A DNA stretch of 64,000 bases from Candidatus Gastranaerophilales bacterium (lineage in GTDB: Bacteria; Cyanobacteriota; Vampirovibrionia; Gastranaerophilales; Gastranaerophilaceae): contig CALVHD010000002.1 in NCBI GenBank assembly GCA_944327245.1, positions 45,634 through 109,633 on the forward strand, written 5' to 3'. This document shows positions 28,458-37,041 of this stretch, piece after piece (position 1 is the stretch's first letter; every line of letters starts with the position of its first letter). The position numbers and the translations under genes were made by a program. The notes beneath the pieces are model-generated. The model saw nothing but the letters and a program-made list of their open reading frames with translations. It made no database searches and had not been told where the DNA came from.

Positions 28458-28531
28458 GCGCCCATAGCTTAATTGAATAAAGCATTGGTCTCCGAAGCCA
28501 AAGACTGTGGGTTTGAGTCCCATTGGGCGTA
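28458..28531 (+). tRNA. tRNA-Arg (anticodon CCG)
   Basis: A complete 74-nt cloverleaf without encoded CCA. Acceptor stem GCGCCCA / TGGGCGT with a G1-U72 first pair, D stem GCTT / AAGC, anticodon stem TTGGT / GCCAA, loop CTCCGAA with anticodon CCG at 28492-28494, T stem GTGGG / CCCAT. The D loop has G18 but A in place of G19, and the T loop reads TTTGAGT (U56 in place of C56). These two changes would restore a Watson-Crick A19-U56 tertiary pair. A15-U48 likewise replaces the more common G15-C48. It should read the codon CGG. Confidence 0.9.
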
Positions 28532-28545
28532 TTTTAAATAATAAA

Positions 28546-28570
28546 AAACCTCTTAATAATTAAGAGGTTT
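28546..28570 (+). terminator. Terminator after tRNA-Arg
   Basis: AAACCTCTTAA / TTAAGAGGTTT, an 11-bp perfect stem with a 3-nt loop, 14 nt after the tRNA 3' end. The following sequence is only moderately T-rich. Confidence 0.7.
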
Positions 28571-28606
28571 GAAAATCTTTGTTTTCTTGATTCTCGTGAT
28601 GAAAGG

Positions 28607-28626
28607 TTAGTGTGTGATTAGTGTGT
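28607..28626. repeat. Short direct repeat TTAGTGTGT x2
   Basis: Two copies of TTAGTGTGT with 11-bp periodicity in the 225-bp non-coding stretch between the tRNA terminator and the gcvPB promoter. Same-face spacing would suit a protein-binding site. Nothing else is recognisable in this stretch. Confidence 0.35.
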
Positions 28627-28756
28627 TTAAACTTTATTTAAGGGGTTATTTATGTCTTACATATATATAAAGTATATAAGAATTCAAAAATTGCTTAACT
28701 TTTTATATTCGTTACATTTCTTAATAAAATCAAAAACTTAACAGAAAATTTTATTG

Positions 28757-28762
28757 TATAAT
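28757..28762 (+). promoter_or_regulatory. -10 element of the gcvPB-queA transcript
   Basis: Perfect TATAAT, giving an expected start near 28769 and a leader of about 27 nt before the gcvPB ATG. It supports the ATG at 28796 as the start: a longer frame opening at 28754 would begin upstream of the -10. Confidence 0.5.
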
Positions 28763-28795
28763 TGTATAAAAGTCTTTATAAAATGGGGTATTGAA

Positions 28796-30136
28796 ATGGA
28801 AAGAAGAACCACTGAGATTAAGTTGAAAGATAAAACAGAATTAGAAGTTATGAGACATTATAAAGAACTTTCGGATAAAAATTTTTGCATAGAAAAAGGT
28901 TTTTATCCTCTTGGTTCTTGCACTATGAAATATAACCCCCGCATTAACGAATGGGCAAGTGTTCAAGAAGGCTTTAGCGCAATTCATCCAAGCCAAGATG
29001 ATGATGATTGTCAAGGTGCACTAAAATTAATGTATGAATTGCAAAATTTCTTAAAAATAATAACAGGCATGGATGAATTCACTCTGCAACCTTGTGCCGG
29101 AGCCCATGGCGAATTTTGCGGAATGATGATTATTAAAAAATATTTTGAAGATATTAAAGACATAAGAAAAAAAGTTATAATTCCGGATAATGCCCACGGA
29201 ACTAATCCTGCAAGCGCTTCAATGTGCGGCTTTGAAGTTATTGAAGTTAAGTCTGATAAAAAAGGGCACGTTGATATTGAGGAATTAAAAAAGATTGTTG
29301 AACAATATAATTCGGATATTGCCGCAATTATGATGACCAACCCCAATACCTTAGGGCTTTTTGATAACGGAGTGCTGGAAATATCTGAAATTATGCACAA
29401 AAACGGCTCTTTATTATATTATGACGGAGCTAATTTTAATGCCATTATGGGATATACCAATCCCAAATTAATGGGGTTTGATGTTGTTCATTTAAACCTG
29501 CATAAAACTTTTTCAACTCCACACGCAGGTGGAGGCCCCGGAGCAGGGCCCGTTGGAGTTGTTTCAAAATTAAAAGAATATTTACCGACTCCAAAAATTG
29601 AATTTGACGGCAATAAATATATAAGAAACTATAATAACCCAAAATCAATAGGTAAAGTCAGCACGTTTTTCGGAAACTTTTCTGTTTTAGTAAAAGCATA
29701 TACATACATTTATATGATGGGAAAATCCCTAAAAGATGTTTCATCTGATGCAGTTTTAGCAGCCAATTATTTAAAATCACAACTAAAAGACTACTATCAT
29801 ATTGCTTTTGATGAACACTGCGCCCATGAATTTGTTATTGATAATTCCGACAAAAAAGAAAAAGGTGTTTCAACTCTGGATATTGCAAAAAGACTGATGG
29901 ATAGCGATATACATCCTGCAACAATATATTTTCCTTTAATTGTTCATGAAGCTTTCATGGTTGAACCGACAGAGTCTGAAACAAAAGAAGTTTTAGATAA
30001 TTTTGTCAATGTAATGATTAAAATATCAAAAGAAATTAATGATGGCGTTGATTTTCATGAATTTCCAAAAACAACTCCCGTTTCAAGAGTAGACGAAGTT
30101 CACGCTGCAAGACATTTGGATTTAAAAGAACAATGA
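28796..30136 (+). CDS. gcvPB: Glycine dehydrogenase (decarboxylating) subunit 2
   Basis: PLP subunit of the two-part P-protein of the glycine cleavage system. 446 residues with GFYPLGSCTMKYNP, AGAHGEFCGMM, PDNAHGTNPASASMCGF, MTNPNTLGLF, YYDGANFNAIMG and the PLP lysine in HLNLHKTFSTPHAGGGPG. The N-terminal segment before the VMRHY block is roughly 30 residues shorter than in the bacterial homologues I know. GGGG lies about eight bases before the ATG. gcvPA, normally adjacent, and gcvT/gcvH are absent from the window. The stop overlaps queA by 4 bp (ATGA). Confidence 0.93.
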   Translation: MERRTTEIKLKDKTELEVMRHYKELSDKNFCIEKGFYPLGSCTMKYNPRINEWASVQEGFSAIHPSQDDDDCQGALKLMYELQNFLKIITGMDEFTLQPCAGAHGEFCGMMIIKKYFEDIKDIRKKVIIPDNAHGTNPASASMCGFEVIEVKSDKKGHVDIEELKKIVEQYNSDIAAIMMTNPNTLGLFDNGVLEISEIMHKNGSLLYYDGANFNAIMGYTNPKLMGFDVVHLNLHKTFSTPHAGGGPGAGPVGVVSKLKEYLPTPKIEFDGNKYIRNYNNPKSIGKVSTFFGNFSVLVKAYTYIYMMGKSLKDVSSDAVLAANYLKSQLKDYYHIAFDEHCAHEFVIDNSDKKEKGVSTLDIAKRLMDSDIHPATIYFPLIVHEAFMVEPTESETKEVLDNFVNVMIKISKEINDGVDFHEFPKTTPVSRVDEVHAARHLDLKEQ

Positions 30137-31182
30137 AATTAAAAACTTCCGATTTTGATTACAATCTGCCTCAAGAATTAATTGCCCAAAACCCTCTTTC
30201 TGATAGAGAATCATGCAAAATGCTTCATCTAAATAGAACAACAGGCAAAATTGAAGATAAACATTTTTTTGATGTCATTGATTATCTGAATAAAGACGAT
30301 GTGCTTGTTTTAAACGATACAAAAGTATATCCGGCTAGAATTATTGCAAAAAGAAAAACAGGCGCTGAAGTTGAGATTTTTTTGTTAAATCCGTATGATA
30401 ATTCAAATAAATGGGAAGCATTAACCAAAAACGCAAAAAGAGTGAAACAAGATGAAATTTTAGAAGTTTCATCCGATTTTAAGGTTAAACTCATTGAAAA
30501 AAAAGAAGCAAACAAAGAAAATGAAATCCCAAAATGTATTGTTGAATTAATTTATGATAATAAAAACATCTATAATGTATTGGATAAATATGGTTCTGTC
30601 CCTCTACCGCCTTATATTTCAAGAAAGGCAAATGAAAATGATAAACAAACATATCAAACGGTATTTGCAAAAAACATAGGTTCAGTTGCATGCCCTACAG
30701 CAGGCTTACATTTTACGGAAGAATTACTAAAAAAAATTGAACAAAAAGGAGTAAAAATAGCCTATATCACTCTCAATGTAGGTTTAGGAACTTTTATGCC
30801 TGTTAAAGTCGATAATATCGAAGATCACACAATGCATTATGAAAGTTTCATTATTCCAAAAGAAACAGAAAACTTAATCAATAACAAAAAAGGCTCTATT
30901 ATTGCTACAGGGACAACTGTTTTAAGATGTCTTGAAGCAACATATCAAAAATACGGCAAAATAAAAGCTTGCAGCGACAAAACCAATATTTTTATATATC
31001 CTCCATATGAGATAAAATCAGTTGATAAATTAATAACCAACTTTCATCTTCCAAAATCTACTCTTATCATGCTTGTAAGCGCTTTTGCCGGCAAAGAATT
31101 GATTTTTAGGGCATACAACCACGCAATTGAAAATAAATACAGATTTTTCAGCTATGGTGATTGTATGTTTATAGATAAATAA
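30133..31182 (+). CDS. queA: S-adenosylmethionine:tRNA ribosyltransferase-isomerase
   Basis: Transfers and isomerises the ribose of SAM onto 7-aminomethyl-7-deazaguanine in tRNA to give epoxyqueuosine. 349 residues with FDYNLPQELIAQNPL, VLNDTKVYPARI, CPTAGLHFTEELL, TLNVGLGTFMPV and the C-terminal TNFHLPKSTLIMLVSAFAG, all diagnostic. The ATG overlaps the gcvPB stop, so the two are translationally coupled. The combination is unrelated metabolically. Confidence 0.96.
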   Translation: MKLKTSDFDYNLPQELIAQNPLSDRESCKMLHLNRTTGKIEDKHFFDVIDYLNKDDVLVLNDTKVYPARIIAKRKTGAEVEIFLLNPYDNSNKWEALTKNAKRVKQDEILEVSSDFKVKLIEKKEANKENEIPKCIVELIYDNKNIYNVLDKYGSVPLPPYISRKANENDKQTYQTVFAKNIGSVACPTAGLHFTEELLKKIEQKGVKIAYITLNVGLGTFMPVKVDNIEDHTMHYESFIIPKETENLINNKKGSIIATGTTVLRCLEATYQKYGKIKACSDKTNIFIYPPYEIKSVDKLITNFHLPKSTLIMLVSAFAGKELIFRAYNHAIENKYRFFSYGDCMFIDK

Positions 31183-31186
31183 AAAA

Positions 31187-31195
31187 TGTTATAAT
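31187..31195 (+). promoter_or_regulatory. Extended -10 promoter for the SIMPL gene
   Basis: TGTTATAAT (TGn plus perfect TATAAT) just after the queA stop. It gives a leader of about 20 nt that includes the AAAGGAGG ribosome site. Confidence 0.5.
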
Positions 31196-31220
31196 TAACA
31201 AAATAAAGGAGGGTACAAAC

Positions 31221-31946
31221 ATGGAAAAACTGGAAAAATTTCAACTGGCACTTTCAGCAGCAATTATCAGTGTTGGGGTTTTGTTTTCATCTTTGGTTTT
31301 TGCTGCAAAAATACAAAAAAACGAAACAATAACCGTTACCGGCTCAGCTTCTAAAATTGTTAAGTCCGATAGTGCTAAAGTTAGTTTTATGGTACAAACA
31401 AGAGCTAAAAGTCAAAAAGATGCATTCAACTTATTAAAAACACAAAATCCTTTAATTGTGAGTTTTCTTGAATCAAAAGGCATTGATAAAAGCTCAATCG
31501 AAACAAAACCCGTAGGAGGTTATTACATTTATAAGATTACCCCAAACGGTTACAATACAAACGAATTATTAGCTTATAACGCAACACAAAATTATGAAAT
31601 TTCATCAAAAAATGTAGATAAAATAAAAGAGATTTCAGCAGAAATACAAACACTTGCAAACAAAGGGATAAACCTTGAAATCTATCAACCCGAATTTTTC
31701 TATTCTGATTTGGCATCTATTAAAGTTGACTTATTAAAAGAAGCAACGCAAGATGCAAAACAAAGAGCCACTTCAATGCTGAGCGCTGCAAACAGCAAAG
31801 TAGGAAAAGTAAGACAAATGAGAATGGGGGTTTTCCAAATTACCCCTCCTGATTCAACAATGGTTTCAGATATGGGAGAAAATGACACATCTACCGTTGA
31901 TAAAAAAGTTACGGCTGTTGCAAATATTGTATTTAGTGTTAAATAA
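31221..31946 (+). CDS. SIMPL-domain (DUF541) envelope protein
   Basis: 241 residues with an N-terminal membrane/signal segment (about 9-30, AA-K at the likely cleavage point). The SIMPL fold follows: ITVTGSASKIVKSDSAKVSF, SFLESKGIDKSSIETKP, a Y-rich middle and LKEATQDAKQRATSMLSA. Family members are exported beta-rich proteins of uncertain function, often linked to envelope stress. A strong AAAGGAGGG ribosome site precedes the ATG. It is monocistronic between its own extended -10 and a terminator. Confidence 0.85.
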   Translation: MEKLEKFQLALSAAIISVGVLFSSLVFAAKIQKNETITVTGSASKIVKSDSAKVSFMVQTRAKSQKDAFNLLKTQNPLIVSFLESKGIDKSSIETKPVGGYYIYKITPNGYNTNELLAYNATQNYEISSKNVDKIKEISAEIQTLANKGINLEIYQPEFFYSDLASIKVDLLKEATQDAKQRATSMLSAANSKVGKVRQMRMGVFQITPPDSTMVSDMGENDTSTVDKKVTAVANIVFSVK

Positions 31947-31951
31947 TAAAC

Positions 31952-31975
31952 AAAGCCCTCCATAAAGAGGGCTTT
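31952..31975. terminator. Bidirectional terminator between the SIMPL and PBP1A genes
   Basis: AAAGCCCTC / GAGGGCTTT, 9-bp perfect stem with a 6-nt loop followed by TT on the plus strand. It sits between two convergent genes. Confidence 0.85.
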
Positions 31976-31987
31976 TTAAATCATACT

Positions 31988-34090
31988 TTATGCACCCGGA
32001 AGAGGAGCCGACTTTTGAATTGGTTTTTCATCGTCATATTCAATTAATCCGGAGTTTGAATTTTCGAAAATTTGTTTTTGTTTGGGTTTAGATGGTTTTT
32101 GTTGAGAAATATCATTTTGTTCTTGTTTTGTTATTTCAGAGGTTTCTTTTTGCACAGCATTTTTATCAGCAGTTTGTTCTTCTGTTTCATCAACCGTTTC
32201 ATCAACATCATCCATCTTAATTGGGCTCATAGAATTAGAGCCGTTCATCTTTGGATAATCAAATACGCTTAGAGGGAAGTTTTTAATTGCAGTTTTCATA
32301 TAATTTGCAAACACTCTCGCCGGCATTGCGCCGCCTGTAATCCCTGGAAGTTTAGAATTATTGTCGTTTCCAACCCACACACCTGTTACAATGTCAGGAG
32401 TAAAACCAACAAACCAAGCATCACGATAATCGTTTGTAGTACCTGTTTTACCTGCAACATTCTGAGCAATATTAGCTGCTTTTCCGGTGCCGACTTCTAC
32501 CACTTTTCTTAGCATATAGGTCATTCCTGCAGCTGTTTCAAAATTTATTACTTTAACAATTTTAGGTCCGGAATTTTCATATATCGTAACGCCTCTTGAG
32601 TTTTCCACTCTTTCAACAGAATACGGGCGCACTCTATAACCGCCGTTTGCAAAAGCTCCGTATGCCACAACCATATCATACAATTTTACGCCATTTGAAC
32701 CCAATGCAATAGTCATATCGCTTGCCAATGGAGTTGTTATACCCATTTCTCTTGCAGTTTGAATAACTGCATCCACTCCTGTTTTTTTAATTAATCTTAC
32801 GGCAGCAACATTTGATGAAATAGCTAAAGCTTGCCATATTGCTATTTTTCCTCTGTATTTTTTTCCGTAATTTTTAGGAGACCAATCTTTGATTGTTAAA
32901 GGTGTATCTTCAATTGAATCATAAACGCTGACACCTTGTTGCAGTGCTGTAGCATATACAAAAGGTTTAAATGAAGAACCTGAAGGTCTTACTGCTTTTG
33001 AAACTCTGTCATATTGGCTTTGTTCATAATTCTTTCCGCCAATATAAGCATAAATCCTGCCTGTCGTTGGAGAGAAAGAGAACAGAGCAATTTGATTTGC
33101 CGGTTTTGTTAATTTTGCAGCATTAAGCGCAGACACAGCTGCATTTTGGGCTGCATTTTGCGATTTATAATCAAGGGTTGTATATATTTTTAAACCGCCT
33201 TGAGAAATTTCTTGTTCTTCAAAACCGATATTTTTTAATTCATTTAAAACAAAATCTATAAAATAAGGAGCTTTATTGTATGAATAAATTCTGGGCTTAT
33301 TTGACAGATGGAGTCCCTCCTTTTGAGCAGCTTCCATCTGCTCAAGAGTAATATATTTATTCCTATACATTCTTTTTAAAACTTGATTTCTTCTTTTTAA
33401 ACCTGCTTTTTTATTTGCAAAAGGTGAATAAATAGATGGCGCTTGCGGTAAACCTGCAATTAATGCTTGTTCAGCTAAAGTCAATTGTGACAAATCTTTA
33501 TCAAAGAATGTTCTTGCAGCACTTGATACACCATAAACACCAGAACCTAAATAAACAGAATTCAAATACATTTCAAGAATTTCATCCTTTGAAATAGTCT
33601 TTTCAATTCTATGAGCTATAATTAATTCCTTTATTTTTCTGTCAAAAGTTCTTTCATTGGACAAGAATAAAATTCTTGCCAATTGCTGTGTAATAGTTGA
33701 AGCACCTTGCTTAACTTCGCCTGAGGCAATATTAGTAATGGTTGAGCGAACCATACCCATAGTATCAAAACCTCTATGACGATAAAAATTTTTATCTTCA
33801 GTTGCTATAACCGCTTCTTTTAGATATTTCGGTATTTTATCTATAGAAACTTTTTCAAATTTAAAAGCGGTAAACGTTTTAATAACTTCACCATCGGATG
33901 AATATATTGTTGTTACCGGATTTGGCTTTATATCTTCAAAATTTGAAATTGGCGGCAAACTTGCAAGATAAATATTAAAAGCAGCAATCGCCGCTAAACC
34001 CGCAGAAACACCCATAGAAAACAAACATAAGAAAATATTTCTTTTCTTTGGTCCTCTTTTTACTATCCGTTTTCTTCTAACATTATTCAT
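31988..34090 (-). CDS. Bifunctional penicillin-binding protein 1A
   Basis: 700 residues: basic cytoplasmic tail, membrane helix (about 19-44), GT51 transglycosylase domain (catalytic EDKNFYRHRGFD at about 98-109, QGASTITQQLAR, LEMYLNSVYLG) and a transpeptidase domain. The active-site Ser is S372 in SSFK, with AISSNVAA supplying the SxN and AGKTGTTN the KTG motif. The Gln/Lys-rich tail (about 630-700) is disordered. It polymerises and cross-links peptidoglycan at the periplasmic face. An extended -10 ends eight bases before the ATG and no Shine-Dalgarno is seen, so the mRNA would be almost leaderless. Confidence 0.94.
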   Translation of the reverse strand: MNNVRRKRIVKRGPKKRNIFLCLFSMGVSAGLAAIAAFNIYLASLPPISNFEDIKPNPVTTIYSSDGEVIKTFTAFKFEKVSIDKIPKYLKEAVIATEDKNFYRHRGFDTMGMVRSTITNIASGEVKQGASTITQQLARILFLSNERTFDRKIKELIIAHRIEKTISKDEILEMYLNSVYLGSGVYGVSSAARTFFDKDLSQLTLAEQALIAGLPQAPSIYSPFANKKAGLKRRNQVLKRMYRNKYITLEQMEAAQKEGLHLSNKPRIYSYNKAPYFIDFVLNELKNIGFEEQEISQGGLKIYTTLDYKSQNAAQNAAVSALNAAKLTKPANQIALFSFSPTTGRIYAYIGGKNYEQSQYDRVSKAVRPSGSSFKPFVYATALQQGVSVYDSIEDTPLTIKDWSPKNYGKKYRGKIAIWQALAISSNVAAVRLIKKTGVDAVIQTAREMGITTPLASDMTIALGSNGVKLYDMVVAYGAFANGGYRVRPYSVERVENSRGVTIYENSGPKIVKVINFETAAGMTYMLRKVVEVGTGKAANIAQNVAGKTGTTNDYRDAWFVGFTPDIVTGVWVGNDNNSKLPGITGGAMPARVFANYMKTAIKNFPLSVFDYPKMNGSNSMSPIKMDDVDETVDETEEQTADKNAVQKETSEITKQEQNDISQQKPSKPKQKQIFENSNSGLIEYDDEKPIQKSAPLPGA

Positions 34091-34098
34091 AGCTACAT

Positions 34099-34107
34099 AT
34101 TATAGCA
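34099..34107 (-). promoter_or_regulatory. Extended -10 promoter of the PBP1A gene
   Basis: TGCTATAAT on the minus strand, with the predicted start zero to two bases before the ATG at 34090. Confidence 0.5.
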
Positions 34108-34173
34108 TAAAATTAAACTTTCAAGAAGATGGCTCGTTTGGATAATTAAAATTTACATAGCTTTATAATAAAA

Positions 34174-34203
34174 TAAGACCTGCCCAGTATCAGACAGGTC
34201 TTA
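34174..34203 (-). terminator. Terminator after the SLH-protein gene
   Basis: TAAGACCTG / CAGGTCTTA, 9-bp stem with a 12-nt loop, followed on the minus strand by TTTTATTAT. It lies 20 bp after the stop codon of the SLH gene. Confidence 0.75.
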
Positions 34204-34223
34204 AATTTTATATTTTCAATTAA

Positions 34224-35645
34224 CTAGAAAATAATTGTTAATTCTTCGTTAGGATTTAAAGCTGCAGAATTTGAAACTGACGGAACAATTGTATAAACAA
34301 GTTCATCACCAATTTCATAAATGATACCAAATGTACCTGAAATAGCAGTTTTAATAATTCCATAAACACCTTTTCCAAGCGTTACGAATGAATTACCAAA
34401 GCTTGCAACTCCGCGTCCAAGATGTCCTGTGAATGTTTCAACAAATGTATCAGATAATCTGTCGCCATATTCTTCAAGGCCGTTAGCTGAAATATTAACA
34501 ACTTGACCTACTGAACGACCTGCAACACCAACTGTTCTTGCAGCAGCTGTAAATGGAAGTCCTAAAATTCTTGCAAAAATGTTAGGATTTTTCAAACAAT
34601 CAGCTGTAGCTGAAGTCATTTCTTTAGGAAATTCAACTGTGCAATCACCATTTTTAATTTTTGTGAATTTAACAGTGATTGATCCTGGGTGGTGTCCTAA
34701 ACCAGGTCTTTGAACTGTAACAACTTTTCCATAAACGATTGAGCCGGCTGGGAATGTTTGACCGCCAACATTAACTTCTTGAGTTGTCTTAGCTTTGAAA
34801 ACATCACCAATATTAGAATGTTTAGCATTAATTCTATCTAACATTTTAACTTTAACAGCAACAGGAGTGCCTGCGCCTTTAAATGCGTCACCTACAAGTT
34901 GTCCGTTATATTTTAATCTTAATTCACTAATTAAAGTAGCAACTTGGTGTCTTGATAAATATGGAGCTTCCAATAATGTTTTTTCATCCGGCAAATTATC
35001 AATTAGGCCTGAAGCTACAACTTCTTTTGTACATCCATATGCCCAAGTTGGGATATTTTCAATAGTTTTTCCGTTAAGAACAGGAGCAGAGCCGTCATTT
35101 ACATATTTAACATCAATTAATTTTGCTACTGTTGCAAAAACTTCTGCTTTTGTGATGGCTTGGTCAGGTTTAAATGTTTTATCAGGATAACCTATCATTA
35201 CGTCAGCTGCTGTTGCAGTTTTGATTTCTTCATTTGCCCAATATGCACTGGTAATATCGGTATAATTTTTATTAACTCCAACATTTTTCATGCTTAAACC
35301 TTGGGATAACATAAATGCTAATTCAGCTCTTGAAATAGGCATTTTGATGTTAAAATCTCTGTCGCCTTTTCTAACACTCATAGCATTTAAAAGGTCTTTA
35401 GAGAACGCATTCACATAGGTATTGTCTTTGTTAGTAAAGCCAATTCTGTTTTTTTGTTTCAATACTTTACCGCCAATTCGATAAACGTAGTTTGCATCTT
35501 TCACTTCTGTAGCGTCAGCATTCATTAAAGAGGGGTGAGCATAAATTTCAACTTTTTCTTGTTTGCAGCAATCTTTAGCTAAAACATTAGAGCAAGTCAA
35601 AAACAAAGCTAATGTAACAGACAATGCTTGTGTTGTTTTTCTCAT
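34224..35645 (-). CDS. S-layer-homology domain envelope protein
   Basis: 473 residues: signal peptide (MRKTTQALSVTLALFLTCSNVLA), then a linker and tandem SLH repeats (about 105-150 and 155-215). The repeats show MPISRAELAFMLSQG, DITSAYWANEEIKTA and MIGYPDKTFKPDQAITKAEVFA. A beta-rich segment (about 255-340: GDVFKAKTTQEV, FPAGSIVYGKVVTV) and a glycine/hydrophobic C-terminal region (about 350-460) follow. SLH domains bind wall polymers; in the cyanobacterial lineage they anchor outer-membrane proteins to peptidoglycan. Exact role unknown. Monocistronic, with its own terminator. Confidence 0.8.
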   Translation of the reverse strand: MRKTTQALSVTLALFLTCSNVLAKDCCKQEKVEIYAHPSLMNADATEVKDANYVYRIGGKVLKQKNRIGFTNKDNTYVNAFSKDLLNAMSVRKGDRDFNIKMPISRAELAFMLSQGLSMKNVGVNKNYTDITSAYWANEEIKTATAADVMIGYPDKTFKPDQAITKAEVFATVAKLIDVKYVNDGSAPVLNGKTIENIPTWAYGCTKEVVASGLIDNLPDEKTLLEAPYLSRHQVATLISELRLKYNGQLVGDAFKGAGTPVAVKVKMLDRINAKHSNIGDVFKAKTTQEVNVGGQTFPAGSIVYGKVVTVQRPGLGHHPGSITVKFTKIKNGDCTVEFPKEMTSATADCLKNPNIFARILGLPFTAAARTVGVAGRSVGQVVNISANGLEEYGDRLSDTFVETFTGHLGRGVASFGNSFVTLGKGVYGIIKTAISGTFGIIYEIGDELVYTIVPSVSNSAALNPNEELTIIF

Positions 35646-35732
35646 AATTTACTCCTATTCTTTTTACCTAAACCAGTCACACAATAAACCAAAATAATTA
35701 TCCTACAAGCAAAAAGACTAGTCAAGCAAAAA

Positions 35733-36905
35733 CTACAAAGATTTTACATCATTGTAAATTAATAATGAAGCATCTTGAATTAAATTTCTTGCACTGTAAT
35801 TATTAAAAGGACGTTTAACAAGAATAGTAACAATATATTTTTTACCGTTGTCCGTATAAACTATTCCGCTATCTCCAAGCATTGTACCTATGTCCCCTGT
35901 TTTATGAAGCACCATTGCGCTTTGAGGAAGCTTTTCTTTTAATAAATGTGTATTTCTTGTGTTTCCTAAATATTCTTTTAAAACGCTCTTATATTTTAAA
36001 TTAATATAATTTGGGTTATCAATATTATAAAGTATTGTAGACATTTCTTTTGCTGTTGTTTTATTATAACCTTCCATATCAGGAAGCCAGCCGCCCATAG
36101 AAGTAACTTTTAATCCAAGGTTTCTCATGGCACGATTAAAACCGTCCATACCGCCAATCTCATATAAAAGCATATTTGTAGCGGAATTATCGGAATTAGC
36201 TATCATGATATTTGCAAGATAATCAATGCTATAATCTACATTTGCACTTGTATACTGTAAATCACCCGAACCTAAAGTTCTGAATTGCTCGCTGAATGTT
36301 CTTTTATCTGATAAATCAATAGGATTATCCGTATCATTCGACTTATCAACTAATCGCATTAATTCAAAAGCAATCGGAATTTTAATAATACTTGCACTGG
36401 GATAAACATCATCGGCGTTTATTTCAAGACCGTTTCCGGTTGAATATTCCCACACAAAGACAGACGGATTCAATTGAGGATATTTTTTAAACAATTCAAG
36501 AAGTTTAGCTTTTGTATCAGTTAACTCATGATTAATTTTAATTTCAGTCATCTCTTTTGATTTTTGCGCTTTTTCAACAAACAAGCGCTCGTCAAGCAGA
36601 TACGAGTTATACAAATAGCCCCAGCTGGGTAAAATATAAGATTTAACATCAACATCTATATTTCTGTTTAAAATATGATTTAAAACAAGAGGTCTAAAGT
36701 AGTGTTTATAGTTATACGGACAAACATAGCAACCATATAAAGCCAATATTAAAAGTGCAAAAAAGACTGCAAAAAGATTTTTCTTTGTTCTTTTTTTCTT
36801 TTTAAGTTTTACAACACGTTTTTTTGATTTAAGCTCACTGAAATTATGATAATTATCATAATTCCCGTAATTATATAAATTATGTTTTTTAATCGGACTT
36901 GACAA
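35733..36905 (-). CDS. Membrane-anchored class A beta-lactamase-fold serine hydrolase
   Basis: 390 residues: very basic cytoplasmic tail (about 1-43), one membrane helix (about 44-62), then a beta-lactamase/DD-peptidase domain. The catalytic triad of motifs is intact: S172-IIK175, S238-D-N240 and K335-T-G337. In the omega-loop region E278 and N281 are present, but spaced E-x2-N and not E-x3-N as in true class A enzymes. Hydrolysis of beta-lactams therefore cannot be assumed; a wall DD-peptidase-like role is equally possible. The only available start is TTG at 36905, with no good ribosome site. Confidence 0.8.
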   Translation of the reverse strand: MSSPIKKHNLYNYGNYDNYHNFSELKSKKRVVKLKKKKRTKKNLFAVFFALLILALYGCYVCPYNYKHYFRPLVLNHILNRNIDVDVKSYILPSWGYLYNSYLLDERLFVEKAQKSKEMTEIKINHELTDTKAKLLELFKKYPQLNPSVFVWEYSTGNGLEINADDVYPSASIIKIPIAFELMRLVDKSNDTDNPIDLSDKRTFSEQFRTLGSGDLQYTSANVDYSIDYLANIMIANSDNSATNMLLYEIGGMDGFNRAMRNLGLKVTSMGGWLPDMEGYNKTTAKEMSTILYNIDNPNYINLKYKSVLKEYLGNTRNTHLLKEKLPQSAMVLHKTGDIGTMLGDSGIVYTDNGKKYIVTILVKRPFNNYSARNLIQDASLLIYNDVKSL

Positions 36906-37041
36906 TACTTTACGCCTACAAAATCATTACTTTTTTTTAGTTTAGTACCTATTAAATTAAAATACATAATATATATGTATGAATTAAGATTTTTATATTT
37001 TAAAACATGATATACTGAAAGGTAGTACAAGGAGTAAAATT

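Noticed and set aside
28532..28756. Prophage or island attachment site after tRNA-Arg
   Set aside because: No integrase, no repeat of the tRNA 3' end and no foreign genes are seen nearby.
34795..35190. Antisense frame of 131 codons in the SLH gene
   Set aside because: Shadow of a well-supported gene with signal peptide and SLH repeats.
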